A stretch of 64,000 nt of DNA from Streptomyces sp. 2114.4. GTDB taxonomy: Bacteria; Actinomycetota; Actinomycetes; Streptomycetales; Streptomycetaceae. Below the pieces are notes generated by a model. That model searched no databases and was not told the DNA's origin. It saw nothing but the letters and a program-made list of their open reading frames with translations. A program made the position numbers and the translations under genes. Location of the stretch: NCBI RefSeq assembly GCF_900187385.1, contig NZ_FYEY01000001.1:806001-870000 (forward strand). The letters are read 5' to 3'. Shown in pieces: positions 1 through 8,934 of this stretch; the first letter of the stretch is position 1, and each line of letters starts with the position of its first letter.

Positions 1-1738
1 CGCGATCGTGGGCGGCGACTCGGCGTCCCTCGTCCTCGGGCTGTCCGGGCTGATCGCCGCGATCGCGGTCGCCGAGGCCGGTCTGGGACTGGTGACCCGC
101 TGGCTGTCGGCGAGCATCGGAGAGGGGCTGATCCTGGATCTGCGGACGACCGTGTACGACCACGTCCAGCGGATGCCCATCGCCTTCTTCACGCGCACCC
201 GCACCGGAGCGCTGGTCAGCCGCCTGAACAACGATGTGATCGGCGCCCAGCGGGCCTTCAGCGACACCCTGTCCGGGGTCGTCAGCAATATCGTGACGCT
301 GCTGCTCACCCTCGTGGTGATGCTCGGTCTGTCCTGGCAGATCACCCTGATCGCGCTGGTGCTGCTGCCGGTGTTCGTGCTTCCCGCCCGCCGGGTCGGC
401 CGGCGGCTGGCGGAGCTGCGCCGGGAGGGTGCCGACCACAATGCGGCGATGGGCACCCAGATGACGGAGCGGTTCTCCGCGCCGGGCGCCACCCTAGTCA
501 AGCTGATGGGCCGCCCGGACCGGGAGTCCGCCGAATTCGCCATCCGGGCCCGCCGGGTGCGCGATATCGGGGTCCGTTCGGCCATGGTCCAGACGTACTT
601 CGTCACCGCGCTCACCCTGGTCTCCGCCCTGGCGCTCGCGGTCGTCTACGGCCTGGGCGGGTACCTCGCGCTGCGCGGACGGCTGGAGCCCGGCGCGATC
701 GTCTCCCTGGCCCTGCTGCTCACCCGGCTCTACGCCCCGCTGACCGCGCTGTCCGGCGCCCATATCGAGGTGATGAGCGCGCTGGTCAGCTTCGAGCGGG
801 TCTTCGAGGTGCTGGACCTCAAGCCGCTGATCTCCGAGAAGCCGGATGCCCGCGCGGTCCCCGAGGGCCCGGTGTCCGTGGAGTTCGACTCCGTCCGCTT
901 CGGCTACCCGTCCGCCGACAAGGTCTCGCTGGCCTCCCTGGAGGAGGTCGCCACCCTCGACGCCCGGGGCGGCGAGGAGGTCCTGCACGGCATCTCCTTC
1001 CGTGCCGAACCCGGCCAGATGGTCGCCCTGGTCGGCTCCTCGGGCGCCGGCAAGTCGACCGTGGCTCAGCTGCTGCCCCGGCTGTACGACACCGACTCCG
1101 GCGCGGTCCGGCTGTCCGGCGTGGACGTCCGCGAACTGACCGCCGCCTCGCTGCGCGACGTCCTGGGGATGGTCACCCAGGACGGGCACCTCTTCCACGA
1201 CACGATCCGCGCGAACCTGCTGCTGGCCAGGCCGGAGGCGGCCGAGGAGGAGCTGTGGGACGCGCTGCGCCGGGCGCGTCTGGAGGACCTGATCGCCGGG
1301 CTCCCGGACGGGCTGGACACCGTCGTCGGCGAGCGGGGCTACCGCCTCTCGGGCGGCGAACGGCAGCGGCTGACCATCGCCCGGCTGCTGCTCGCCCACC
1401 CCCGGGTGGTGATCCTGGACGAGGCCACCGCCCATCTGGACAACACCTCCGAGGCGGCGGTGCAGGAAGCGCTCACCGAGGCCCTTGAGGGCCGTACCGC
1501 ACTGGTCATCGCCCACCGGCTGTCGACCGTACGGGCCGCGGATCTGATCCTGGTCGTCGAGGGCGGACGAATCGTCGAGCGCGGAACGCACGAGACGCTG
1601 CTGGCCGCGGACGGGCGCTATGCGGAGCTGTACCGGACGCAGTTCACCGACTCGGAGGAGCGGCGGGAGGCCGCCGGGGAGGCCCGGCGGGTGAATACCG
1701 GTCCGGATGCCGTGCCGGAATCGGCGCTGGTGAACTGA
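1..1738 (+). CDS. ABC exporter, fused permease and ATPase (5' end outside window)
   Basis: This is a type-IV (ABCB-like) exporter half-transporter in the cytoplasmic membrane. The reading frame is open to base 1. The visible protein starts within the transmembrane domain: the conserved stretch before the first cytoplasmic loop ('FFTRTRTGALVSRLNND') lies about 60 residues in, so the first helix is missing and the true start is upstream. The remaining helices are followed by an ATPase domain with Walker A (GSSGAGKST, near residue 343), a Q-loop, the signature LSGGERQ (near 448), Walker B (VVILDEAT) and the H-loop (IAHRLS). The C-terminal tail is short and charged. The substrate cannot be told. 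A strong hairpin follows 14 bases after the stop. Confidence 0.93.
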   Translation, partial: AIVGGDSASLVLGLSGLIAAIAVAEAGLGLVTRWLSASIGEGLILDLRTTVYDHVQRMPIAFFTRTRTGALVSRLNNDVIGAQRAFSDTLSGVVSNIVTLLLTLVVMLGLSWQITLIALVLLPVFVLPARRVGRRLAELRREGADHNAAMGTQMTERFSAPGATLVKLMGRPDRESAEFAIRARRVRDIGVRSAMVQTYFVTALTLVSALALAVVYGLGGYLALRGRLEPGAIVSLALLLTRLYAPLTALSGAHIEVMSALVSFERVFEVLDLKPLISEKPDARAVPEGPVSVEFDSVRFGYPSADKVSLASLEEVATLDARGGEEVLHGISFRAEPGQMVALVGSSGAGKSTVAQLLPRLYDTDSGAVRLSGVDVRELTAASLRDVLGMVTQDGHLFHDTIRANLLLARPEAAEEELWDALRRARLEDLIAGLPDGLDTVVGERGYRLSGGERQRLTIARLLLAHPRVVILDEATAHLDNTSEAAVQEALTEALEGRTALVIAHRLSTVRAADLILVVEGGRIVERGTHETLLAADGRYAELYRTQFTDSEERREAAGEARRVNTGPDAVPESALVN

Positions 1739-1751
1739 CGCCGCGCCGGAC

Positions 1752-1775
1752 GGCCCCCGCCTCTTGGCGGGGGCC
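1752..1775 (+). terminator. Hairpin terminator after the ABC exporter
   Basis: A perfect 10-bp GC-rich inverted repeat (GGCCCCCGCC / GGCGGGGGCC) with a 4-base loop lies 14 bases after the exporter stop. There is no U-run, as is usual for Streptomyces. It also argues against a TTG start at 1764 for the next gene, because that codon would lie inside the hairpin. Confidence 0.75.
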
Positions 1776-1796
1776 TTGCGGATGCCGAAAACTGAG

Positions 1797-2282
1797 ATGA
1801 TGACGCAGCGCGCGGAACACTCCACTGTCATGGATCGCCTCGCCCTCGATGATCTGATCACCGGGTACGCCATCGCCGTGGACGACGGCGACTGGCCCGG
1901 CTACCGGGCCCTGTTCACCCCGGACGGCCGGGCCGACTACCGCTCCGCGGGCGGCATCGAGGGCGGCGTGGACGAGATCACCGCCTGGCTCGGCGAGATG
2001 CTGCAGCACTTCGCCATCCGGCAGCATCTGATCGTCAACCGCCGCATCACCCTCGTCCGCCTGGACGGTGCCTCCGGGGACTCCGCCACCGTCCAGGCCG
2101 ACTACTTCAACCCGATGCGGCTCGCCGGGCCCGCCACGGAGGGCGGGGGCGGCCCGACCGCCCCCAATTACACCTGCGCCGGCCGCTACGAGTTCACCGC
2201 CCGGCGCACCGCCGACGGCTGGCGGCTGACCGGCGTCGTCGTCCACGAGAAGTGGCGTGAGGTATGGGTCGACGGTGAGTGA
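1797..2282 (+). CDS. SnoaL-like / NTF2-fold protein
   Basis: A small alpha+beta protein of about 161 residues of the SnoaL-like type. The pattern 'LITGYAIAVDDGDWPGYRALF' (split: LITGYAIAV, DDGDWPGY, RALFTPDG) and the later HLIVNRRI and GRYEFTARR strands fit this fold, which serves as cyclase, dehydratase, isomerase or non-catalytic ligand binder. No specific activity can be assigned. The frame opens earlier, but an earlier start would sit in the terminator hairpin. ATG 1797/1800 is preferred; ATG 1830, directly before the conserved domain, is also possible because no start has a strong ribosome binding site. The end lies 130 bases before the likely lnt start. Confidence 0.75.
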   Translation: MMTQRAEHSTVMDRLALDDLITGYAIAVDDGDWPGYRALFTPDGRADYRSAGGIEGGVDEITAWLGEMLQHFAIRQHLIVNRRITLVRLDGASGDSATVQADYFNPMRLAGPATEGGGGPTAPNYTCAGRYEFTARRTADGWRLTGVVVHEKWREVWVDGE

Positions 2283-2412
2283 CCGCCCCCGTCGGGAGTC
2301 CCCCGGTCCGGCCGTTGCGGCGGCCGCTCTTTCCCCGGGCGGCCCCGCCGCGCACACTGGCCGTCCGACCGGCCAAGACCGGAAGCGGGCCGGCCGCATC
2401 CAGGGAGGCCGC

Positions 2413-4020
2413 ATGGACACACCGCCAGGCCGTCCGGCGCGGTGGCTCGGCTCCCCCTGGACCCGGGGGGTGGCCACCGCGCTCGCCGGTGCGGTGCCGG
2501 CCCTCACCTTCCCCGCGCCGTCGTGGTGGTGGCTGGCGTATGTCGCGCTGGTGCCCTGGCTGCTGCTGGTGCGGTCGGCACCGACCCGCCGGCGGGCGGC
2601 GCTGGACGGCTGGCTGGGCGGCACCGGCTTCATCCTGGCCGTCCACCAGTGGCTGCTGCCCAGCCTGCACATCTTCATCCTCGTGCTCGCCCTGCTGCTC
2701 GGTGCGTTCTGGGCCCCCTGGGGAGTGCTGGTGCGCGTGCTGCTGGGGGACGCGCCCCCGGCGGGCGGGGCGGCGCGCGAGGGGCCCGCGCGGACGAGGT
2801 CCGGGGAAGCCGCTGCCGCGGGGCGGCGGGCTACGGGCGGTCGGTGTGCCGCCGCGCTGGTGCTGGTGCCGTCGGGCTGGCTGATGGTCGAACTGGTCCG
2901 TTCCTGGGAGTACTTGGGCGGCCCCTGGGGGCTGCTGGGCGCCAGTCAGTGGCAGGTGCCGCCCGCGCTGCGGCTGGCGTCGGTCGGCGGGGTGTGGCTG
3001 GTGAGCTTGCTGGTGGTGGCGGTGAACACGGCGGTGGCAGAGCTGATCGCCCGCCCGGCGACACGGCTGCCCGCTGTCGCCGGGCTGCTGGTGTGCGCGC
3101 TGGCGGCCACCATGGCCTGGTTCTGGGCGCCGGTCCCCCGCATCACCGGCACGGTGCGGGTCGCCGTCGTCCAGCCGAACCGGACCGGCACCCCCGCGGC
3201 CCGCCTGGACCGCAGCGAGGCCCTGACCCGGTCGCTGGCGGGCCGCGGGGTGCGCCTGATCGTCTGGGGCGAGAGCAGCCTCTACACGGACCCGGCGGAC
3301 CACCCGGCGCTCGCCGCCCGCCTCGCCGCCCTCTCCCGGCGGACCGGCGCAGAGCTGCTGATCAACGCCGACTCCGCGCACGCCGAACGGCCGGGCATCT
3401 CCAAGAGCGCGGTCCTGATCGGCCCGGACGGACCCACCGGGGACCGCTACGCCAAGATGCGGCTGGTGCCCTTCGGCGAGTACATACCGTTCCGGTCCGT
3501 ACTGGGCTGGGCAACGCGGGTCGGCAAGGCGGCCCCCAGCGACCGGCTGCGCGGCACCGGCCAGGTGGTGATGCCCCTCGCCGCCGCGGACGGGCTGCGC
3601 ATCGGGCCGCTGGTCTGCTTCGAGACCGCCTTTCCCGACATGAGCCGCCATCTGGCGCGCGACGGCGCCCGTGTGCTGGTCGCGCAGTCCTCGACCTCGA
3701 CCTTCCAGGACAGCTGGGCGCCCGCCCAGCATGCGTCACTGGCCGCGCTGCGCGCCGCGGAAAACTGGCGGCCCATGGTGCACGCCACCCTCACCGGCAT
3801 CAGTGCGGTGTACGGCCCCCGGGGTGAGCAGATCGGCGAACGGCTGGGCACCGACCGCAGTGCGGCGGCCGTCTACGATCTGCCGCTGGCCGCGGGCACC
3901 AGCCCGTACACCCGGTTCGGTGACTGGGCGGTGTACGGGGCGATGGGTGCGCTGGTGCTCGCCGGCGGGTACGCGGGGCTGCGGGCGCTCAGCAGGCGGA
4001 CTGCGCGAGCGCGTCGGTGA
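2413..4020 (+). CDS. lnt: Apolipoprotein N-acyltransferase
   Basis: Lnt transfers an acyl chain from phospholipid to the N-terminal cysteine of lipoproteins at the outer face of the membrane. The N-terminal half holds about six hydrophobic helices and the C-terminal half is a nitrilase-type domain. The expected catalytic triad is visible: Glu287 in WGES, Lys348 in YAKMRLVPFGEY, and Cys402 in LVCFET. A final helix follows near residue 510. The frame is open further upstream, but ATG 2413 has a good GGGAGG ribosome binding site at 2403-2408 and is followed directly by the first helix. The 535-residue length fits the family. Its 3' end overlaps the convergent oxidoreductase gene by 32 bases. Confidence 0.92.
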   Translation: MDTPPGRPARWLGSPWTRGVATALAGAVPALTFPAPSWWWLAYVALVPWLLLVRSAPTRRRAALDGWLGGTGFILAVHQWLLPSLHIFILVLALLLGAFWAPWGVLVRVLLGDAPPAGGAAREGPARTRSGEAAAAGRRATGGRCAAALVLVPSGWLMVELVRSWEYLGGPWGLLGASQWQVPPALRLASVGGVWLVSLLVVAVNTAVAELIARPATRLPAVAGLLVCALAATMAWFWAPVPRITGTVRVAVVQPNRTGTPAARLDRSEALTRSLAGRGVRLIVWGESSLYTDPADHPALAARLAALSRRTGAELLINADSAHAERPGISKSAVLIGPDGPTGDRYAKMRLVPFGEYIPFRSVLGWATRVGKAAPSDRLRGTGQVVMPLAAADGLRIGPLVCFETAFPDMSRHLARDGARVLVAQSSTSTFQDSWAPAQHASLAALRAAENWRPMVHATLTGISAVYGPRGEQIGERLGTDRSAAAVYDLPLAAGTSPYTRFGDWAVYGAMGALVLAGGYAGLRALSRRTARARR

Positions 4021-4897
4021 TCACCCGTTCGCACAGCTCATGGGTGCGCAGGGCGTCCTCGGCGGACGCCTGCCGGCCGGCCCGTACGTCGTCCAGGAAC
4101 GCCAGGACGATCTGCTCGATGCCACGCTGCCGGGCGACCGGCACCCAGTCGCCGCGGCGCCGGATGCTCGGCTGCCCCTTGTGGTCGATGACCTCGGCGA
4201 GATTGACGACCTGGCGCTTGGTGTCCTGTCCGGAAACGTCAAGGATTTCCTCGGTGGATCCGCTCAGGCGGTTCATGGTGCCGAGAGCGGTGAAGCCGTC
4301 ACCGGAGAGCTGCAGCACCACATGCTGCATCAGCCCGTCACGGATCCGGGCACGCACATCGATGTGGTCGATCTCGCCGGGGACGAGGAACCGCAGGGTG
4401 TCCACGACGTGGATGAAGTCGTCCAGCACGAGCGTGCGCGGGTCCTCGGGCAGTCCGATCCGGTTCTTCTGCATCAGGATCAGATCGCGGGCGTGCTCGC
4501 GGCACTGGGCGTAGGCGGGAGCGAATCGGCGGTTGAAGCCGACGGCGAGCCCCACTCCGCGGTCTTCGGCGAGCGCGACGAGGCGCTGGGAGGTGGCGAG
4601 TTCGTAGGAGAGCGGCTTATCGACATAGGTCGGCACACCTGCCTCGATCAGCCGGTTCACGATCTCGGGGTGGGCGGCGGTGGCGGCGTGCACGAAGGCC
4701 GCGTCCAGGCCGGTGGCGAGCAGCGAGTCGAGGTCGCCGTGGAGCTGTGCCCCGGTCAGCCGGTGAGCGGCGCCGACGCGTTCGAGGGTCGCCGGGGTGC
4801 GGGTGTGCAGATGCAGTTCGAGCCCGGGCTGGGTACTCAGCACGGGGAGGTACGCCTTCTGGGCGATGTCGCCGAGTCCGATGCAGCCGACCTTCAC
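3989..4897 (-). CDS. Gfo/Idh/MocA family oxidoreductase
   Basis: A 302-residue NAD(P)-dependent oxidoreductase of the glucose-fructose oxidoreductase/inositol dehydrogenase type. It begins with a Rossmann motif (GCIGLGDIAQ), has the D-K-P version of the family E-K-P motif (YVDKPLSYE, near residue 95) that carries the catalytic lysine, and ends with the family C-terminal sheet domain. The start is GTG 4897 with AAGGAG six bases upstream; a longer frame exists but lacks domain support. The substrate, probably a sugar or cyclitol, cannot be read from the sequence. It converges on lnt with a 32-base overlap, so the two transcripts are antisense at their ends. Confidence 0.88.
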   Translation of the reverse strand: MKVGCIGLGDIAQKAYLPVLSTQPGLELHLHTRTPATLERVGAAHRLTGAQLHGDLDSLLATGLDAAFVHAATAAHPEIVNRLIEAGVPTYVDKPLSYELATSQRLVALAEDRGVGLAVGFNRRFAPAYAQCREHARDLILMQKNRIGLPEDPRTLVLDDFIHVVDTLRFLVPGEIDHIDVRARIRDGLMQHVVLQLSGDGFTALGTMNRLSGSTEEILDVSGQDTKRQVVNLAEVIDHKGQPSIRRRGDWVPVARQRGIEQIVLAFLDDVRAGRQASAEDALRTHELCERVITDALAQSAC

Positions 4898-4961
4898 TCG
4901 TGCTCCTTGGGTTGCGCCGCGGCCCTGGTGTCTCGCGTGCCGGAAGCATACGTGCCGTGCC

Positions 4962-4978
4962 GCCGGCCACCGGCCGGC
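4962..4978 (-). terminator. Short GC hairpin, possible terminator
   Basis: A 7-bp perfect inverted repeat (GCCGGCC / GGCCGGC) with a 3-base loop lies about 100 bases downstream of the helical-repeat gene and just upstream of the oxidoreductase. It is weak by Streptomyces standards. Confidence 0.3.
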
Positions 4979-5076
4979 GATCCCATCCAGGCCCGCAGCA
5001 TCAGATCCGGCGGGTAGCCGCTCGACGGCATGCTGCGGCGCTGAGCGCGCCGCCTCACGGGGTGGGGACCGCGGTT

Positions 5077-5616
5077 CTACGGGGTGTGGCGCGCGGTGCC
5101 GTCGAGCCGTAGCTGCAGCCGGTCGATGGCGTCCCGCAAGCCCTGGCGGTATTCGCCGTCGGCGAGGGCGTTGACCGAGGCCCGGGCACGCCGCAGCTGC
5201 GCCCGCGCATCGGCAGGCCGGTCCAGGGCGGCGTAGTCGGCCGCGATATTGAGATGCAGCGAGGGGAAGAAGGCCCGGAGGGCGACGAGGGGGTGGCGGG
5301 GGCCGGGGCCGTCGGCCACCTTCGGCGCTTCCGGCGTCTCGGTGTTCCCGGGCCGTTCGGTGACAAAGCCCTCGGCCGCTTCCAGGGCCCTGAGGTCCCA
5401 GTCGAGCTCGTCCCTGGGGTCGTCCTGGGTGTCGGCCATGTAGTGGGCGAGAGTGCAGCGGTGGAAGGCGTCTCCCTGCGGCCCGATCTCGTGCCACAGT
5501 GCCGAGAGACGGTTGCGTGCCTCTTCCCGGTCGCCCGCGCGATGCAACATGATCGCCTGGCCGATCCGGGTCAGCACCCCGTCCTCGGGCGTCGCCTCCC
5601 GCCGCTTGTCCACCAC
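5077..5616 (-). CDS. TPR-like helical protein
   Basis: A 179-residue soluble protein without signal peptide or membrane segment. The pattern of paired amphipathic helices with small residues at helix contacts (GDREEARNRLSALW; ALDRPADARAQLRRA; ADGEYRQGLRDAIDRL) looks like tetratricopeptide-type repeats, probably two or three degenerate units. Start GTG 5616 has GGAGAG upstream. Such small helical proteins are common in Streptomyces and usually have unknown roles in protein contacts. It is transcribed away from ung and is not clearly in an operon. Confidence 0.7.
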   Translation of the reverse strand: MVDKRREATPEDGVLTRIGQAIMLHRAGDREEARNRLSALWHEIGPQGDAFHRCTLAHYMADTQDDPRDELDWDLRALEAAEGFVTERPGNTETPEAPKVADGPGPRHPLVALRAFFPSLHLNIAADYAALDRPADARAQLRRARASVNALADGEYRQGLRDAIDRLQLRLDGTARHTP

Positions 5617-5752
5617 CGTGCTCTCCGTATCCGCTCACCACGGTCACTGCCGTTCCCCCGACGCTAACCGCCGGAGGGGACCTGCGCGCGGTGTGCGCGA
5701 CGCACCGGGTGGTGGGCTCCCCCGCCGTGATCGGCCGGACGGGCCGGACGGC

Positions 5753-6433
5753 TCAGCCCAGGTCAGGGATCCGCCAATCGATCGGGGTGTGCCCCTGTGC
5801 GGCGACCGCCGCATCGATCTGGGTGAAGGGGCGGGAGCCGAAGAACTTCTTCGCCGACAGCGGGGAAGGGTGCGCACCCTGCACCACGGCATGCCGCTCC
5901 TCGTCGATCAGCGGCAGCTTCTTCTTGGCGTAATTCCCCCAGAGCACGAAGACCGCCGGGTCGGGCCGGGAGGCCACGGCACGGATGACCGCGTCGGTGA
6001 CCTTCTCCCATCCCTTGCCCTTGTGCGAATTGGGCTCGGCCTCGCGGACCGTGAGCACGGCGTTCAGCAGCAGCACTCCCTGCTGGGCCCAGGGCATCAG
6101 ATATCCGTTGTCCGGAACCGGGTGGCCCAGTTCCTCCTTCATCTCCTTGTAGATGTTCCGCAGCGACGGCGGTGTCTTGACACCGGGCTGCACGGAGAAA
6201 CACAGGCCGTGGCCCTGGCCGGCGCCGTGGTACGGGTCCTGTCCCAGGATGAGCACCTTCACCTGGTCGTAGGGCGTCGCCTCCAGCGCCGCGAAGACCT
6301 GCTCGCGGGGCGGGTAGACGGGACCGGCGGCCCGCTCCTGCTCGACGAAGTCGGTGAGCTCCTTGAAATAGGGCTTCTCCAACTCCTCGCCGAGGACCCC
6401 GCGCCAGGATTCGGGCAGCATGTCGGTCACCAC
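5753..6433 (-). CDS. ung: Uracil-DNA glycosylase, family 1
   Basis: Ung removes uracil from DNA and starts base-excision repair. The family-1 water-activating motif GQDPYHGAGQ and the minor-groove HPSPLSAKKF motif are both intact. The protein is about 226 residues, normal for Streptomyces Ung. The frame opens at 6466, but GTG 6433 lies 8 bases after a GGAGG (complement of 6442-6446) and gives the conserved short N-terminus leading to MLPESW. GTG 6430 is almost as good. It is a housekeeping gene with its own transcript. Confidence 0.95.
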   Translation of the reverse strand: MVTDMLPESWRGVLGEELEKPYFKELTDFVEQERAAGPVYPPREQVFAALEATPYDQVKVLILGQDPYHGAGQGHGLCFSVQPGVKTPPSLRNIYKEMKEELGHPVPDNGYLMPWAQQGVLLLNAVLTVREAEPNSHKGKGWEKVTDAVIRAVASRPDPAVFVLWGNYAKKKLPLIDEERHAVVQGAHPSPLSAKKFFGSRPFTQIDAAVAAQGHTPIDWRIPDLG

Positions 6434-6598
6434 GTCAACAACCTCCGGTGTGCATTGCGTTCTCACTCCCAGAACCTACCGGCGACCACTGACAATGCCG
6501 TCCGCGGGCCGGTGGCCCCGTCCTGGCCGCCCCGGTACCGGCCCTGTGCCCAGCCGGTCCCCCGACAGGTCTCCCCGGCGGGTCCGCCGGGGAACGAA

Positions 6599-6632
6599 CG
6601 TGGTGCCGGCCCCGACGGGGACCGGCACCACG
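6599..6632 (-). terminator. Strong hairpin terminator of the SDR operon
   Basis: An 11-bp perfect stem (CGTGGTGCCGG / CCGGCACCACG) is extended by four more G-C pairs after one bulged A, with a 3-base loop. It sits 57 bases after the stop of the minus-strand SDR gene and before ung, so it most likely ends the SDR operon. Confidence 0.75.
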
Positions 6633-6688
6633 GACGCTGTCTCCTGGAACGCACACCACGGCAGGGCCTCCGGGCCCGCCCGGTGCCG

Positions 6689-7459
6689 TCAGACGCCGAC
6701 GTTCAGGAACAGCCCGCCGTCCACGACCAGGGTCTGGCCGGTGATCCAGCCGGCGGCGTCGGACAGCAGGAAGGCCGCGGCCCCGCCGATGTCCTCCGGG
6801 ACGCCGAGCCGCCCCATCGGGTAGCCGGCCGCCGCCTCCTCCTCACGGTTCTCGTACAGCGCCGCCGCGAACTTCGTCTTGACCACCGCCGGCGCGATCG
6901 CGTTGACCCGCACCCCGGGGGCGAACTCGTGGCCGAGCTGCAGCGTCAGGTTGACCATGGCGGCCTTGCTGATCCCGTACGCGCCGACGAAGGGCGAGGC
7001 ATTGAGGCCGGCGATCGAGGCGATGTTGACGATCGCGCCGCCGTTGTCCTTCTGCCAGGCGTGCCAGGTGCGCTGCGCGAAGCCCAGTGCCGAGACGACA
7101 TTGGTCTCGAACACCTTGCGCGCGACGCCCAGGTCGAGGTCGGCGATGGGGCCGAACACCGGGTTCGTACCGGCGTTGTTGACGAGGTAGTCGACGCGGC
7201 CGAAGGTCTCCATCGCGCGCTCGACGGTGACGGCCTGGTGGGCCTCGTCATGCGCCTTGCCGGCGACACCGATCACCCGGTCCGCGCCCAGCTTCTCGGC
7301 GGCCTCCTTGAGGGAGTCCTCGTTGCGGCCGGTGATGACGACCCGGTCGCCGCGGGCCACCAGCGCCTCGGCGATGCCGTAGCCGATGCCTCGGCTGCCG
7401 CCGGTGACCAGCGCCACCTTGCCGGTGAGCTCGGGGAGCCCGCTGTCCTGCTCGGTCAT
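6689..7459 (-). CDS. SDR family oxidoreductase
   Basis: A classical short-chain dehydrogenase/reductase of 256 residues. It has the nucleotide-binding TGGSRGIG motif near residue 19, NNAG near residue 90, the catalytic Ser in IVNIASIAG and the catalytic Tyr/Lys in YGISK. The C-terminal GQTLVVDGG is typical of 3-oxoacyl-ACP reductase-like members. It is the second gene of an operon, 29 bases after the FabG-like gene. The two together look like a reductase pair of lipid or acyl-CoA metabolism, but the substrate is not known. Confidence 0.88.
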   Translation of the reverse strand: MTEQDSGLPELTGKVALVTGGSRGIGYGIAEALVARGDRVVITGRNEDSLKEAAEKLGADRVIGVAGKAHDEAHQAVTVERAMETFGRVDYLVNNAGTNPVFGPIADLDLGVARKVFETNVVSALGFAQRTWHAWQKDNGGAIVNIASIAGLNASPFVGAYGISKAAMVNLTLQLGHEFAPGVRVNAIAPAVVKTKFAAALYENREEEAAAGYPMGRLGVPEDIGGAAAFLLSDAAGWITGQTLVVDGGLFLNVGV

Positions 7460-7488
7460 GTCCTGTACTCCTGGAGTCGGTGGGGCGG

Positions 7489-8250
7489 TCAGTTGAGCGG
7501 GCCGCCGGCGACGTACATGACCTGGCCGGACACAAAGCCGGCCGCCTCACCGGTGAAGAAGGCGATGGCGTTGGCGATGTCCTCGGGGCGGCCGACCCGC
7601 TGCACCGGGATCTGGGTGGCGGCCGCGGCCTGGAACTCCTCGAAGCCCATGCCGACGCGCTCGGCGGTGGCGGCGGTCATGTCGGTGACGATGAAACCGG
7701 GGGCGACGGCATTGGCGGTGACGCCGAACTTGCCGAGTTCGATGGCGAGCGTCTTGGTGAATCCCTGGAGACCGGCCTTGGCCGCCGAGTAGTTGACCTG
7801 GCCGCGGTTGCCGAGCGCCGAGCTGGAGGAGAGGTTCACGATCCGGCCGAACTTGGCGTCCACCATGTGCTTCTGGCAGGCGCGGGACATCAGGAAGGCA
7901 CCGCGCAGGTGCACGTTCATGACCGTGTCCCAGTCGGTCTCACTCATCTTGAACAGCAGGTTGTCGCGGAGCACACCGGCGTTGTTGACGAGGACCGTCG
8001 GGGCACCGAGCTCGGACGCGACACGGGCGACCGCCGCGTCGACCTGCTCGGCGTCGGAGACGTCGCAGCCGACCGCGATGGCCTTGCCGCCGGCCTTGGT
8101 GATCGTCTCGACGGTGTCCTTGCACGCCGCCTCGTCGAGGTCGAGTACGGCGACCGCGCGCCCCTCGGCGGCCAGGCGGACGGCGGTGGCCGCGCCGATA
8201 CCGCGGGCCGCGCCCGTCACGATGGCAACGCGCTGCTCGGTGGTGGACAT
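7489..8250 (-). CDS. 3-oxoacyl-ACP reductase-like SDR
   Basis: A 253-residue classical SDR of FabG type. TGAARGIG lies near residue 12, the NNAG motif is in VLVNNAGVLRDN, the catalytic Ser is in IVNLSSSSA and Tyr/Lys are in YSAAK; NLSSSSALGNRG and YSAAKAGL closely follow FabG. Start ATG 8250 has GAGGAG 7 bases upstream; the longer frame to 8265 has no such support. It is the first gene of the operon with the SDR downstream. A possible operator lies about 60 bases upstream of the start. Confidence 0.88.
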   Translation of the reverse strand: MSTTEQRVAIVTGAARGIGAATAVRLAAEGRAVAVLDLDEAACKDTVETITKAGGKAIAVGCDVSDAEQVDAAVARVASELGAPTVLVNNAGVLRDNLLFKMSETDWDTVMNVHLRGAFLMSRACQKHMVDAKFGRIVNLSSSSALGNRGQVNYSAAKAGLQGFTKTLAIELGKFGVTANAVAPGFIVTDMTAATAERVGMGFEEFQAAAATQIPVQRVGRPEDIANAIAFFTGEAAGFVSGQVMYVAGGPLN

Positions 8251-8308
8251 GCGGGTTCTCCTCACCCTCGAAACCTCGACAAGCGGTCCGCCACACCGAT
8301 CCCGTGGG

Positions 8309-8322
8309 TGAGCAACCGCTTA
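8309..8322. promoter_or_regulatory. Imperfect palindrome upstream of the FabG-like gene
   Basis: TGAGCAACCGCTTA reads TnAGCnnnnGCTnA on both strands, the shape of a small TetR-type operator. It lies 59 bases upstream of ATG 8250, where a promoter of this minus-strand operon is expected. Only one copy is present, and the regulator is not next to it. Confidence 0.35.
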
Positions 8323-8456
8323 GTACCCTGAGCAGGGCTGACGCTAGAAGCCCGGCAACCCGCTGTCAACGCCCCACCACCGCGCCGTTGCACACCTCAC
8401 CTGCAAGGCAGGCCGGAACCTGGCGCGATCACGTCACCCGAAGACGTCACGCGAAA

Positions 8457-8495
8457 GGACGCCCGATTCCGCACCGGAGACGGAACCGGGCGCCC
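8457..8495 (-). terminator. Hairpin terminator after the HipA/DUF3037 pair
   Basis: A stem of 15 positions with 13 pairs and a 9-base loop (left arm 8457-8471, right arm 8481-8495). It sits 44 bases after the DUF3037 stop on the minus strand and before the FabG-like promoter region, so it separates the two transcripts. Confidence 0.65.
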
Positions 8496-8538
8496 TGACC
8501 GGCGGACCCGCAAGACCTCAGCGCACCTCAGCGCGCCA

Positions 8539-8934
8539 TCAGCGCACCAACAGCTCCATCAGCCGCTCGGCCTCGGCAGCGGGGTCGGCGGTCAGGCCGG
8601 TGTGCACCGGGCCCGGCTGGACGATGGTGCTGCGCGGCGCCATCAGCCAGCGGAAACGGCGTCCCGCGTCCTCCCCCGCCGCCTGTCCGGCCCGCTCGCC
8701 GCCCTGGCAGATGCCCTCGACGGCACCGAGCGCGGCCCGCACCCCGGCCACGTCGGTCGTGGGGTCCAGGGCCAGTAGTCGGGCCTCGTCCAAATGGGTC
8801 CTGGCCTCGACGAAGCGCCGGGCGTGGCAGTACACGACCACCCCGGCATTGATCATCTCGCCACGCTCGACCCGGGGTACGACCTTCAGCAGCGCGTACT
8901 CGAAGACATCGCGCCCGTTGTGCAGACCGGTCAC
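8539..8934 (-). CDS. DUF3037 family protein
   Basis: A 131-residue protein recognised by the DUF3037 pattern: an N-terminal YALLKVVPRVERGE segment, then INAGVVVYC and an Arg-rich continuation. Function is not known. Its start codon GTG (8934-8932) overlaps the stop of the HipA-like kinase by four bases (GTGA), so the two are translationally coupled. HipA-like kinase/DUF3037 pairs recur in bacteria. A hairpin terminator follows. Confidence 0.85.
   Translation of the reverse strand: MTGLHNGRDVFEYALLKVVPRVERGEMINAGVVVYCHARRFVEARTHLDEARLLALDPTTDVAGVRAALGAVEGICQGGERAGQAAGEDAGRRFRWLMAPRSTIVQPGPVHTGLTADPAAEAERLMELLVR

Noticed and set aside
494..1873. Long open frame antisense to the ABC exporter
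   Set aside because: Shadow caused by high third-position GC; no domain pattern, and rich in Arg, Gly, Gln and Pro. The same applies to antisense frames over 2194-3732, 3671-5017, 5453-7792, 10647-12113, 16235-18004, 20013-21140, 24749-25900, 43940-45391, 47144-48697, 48640-50163 and 52535-54349.
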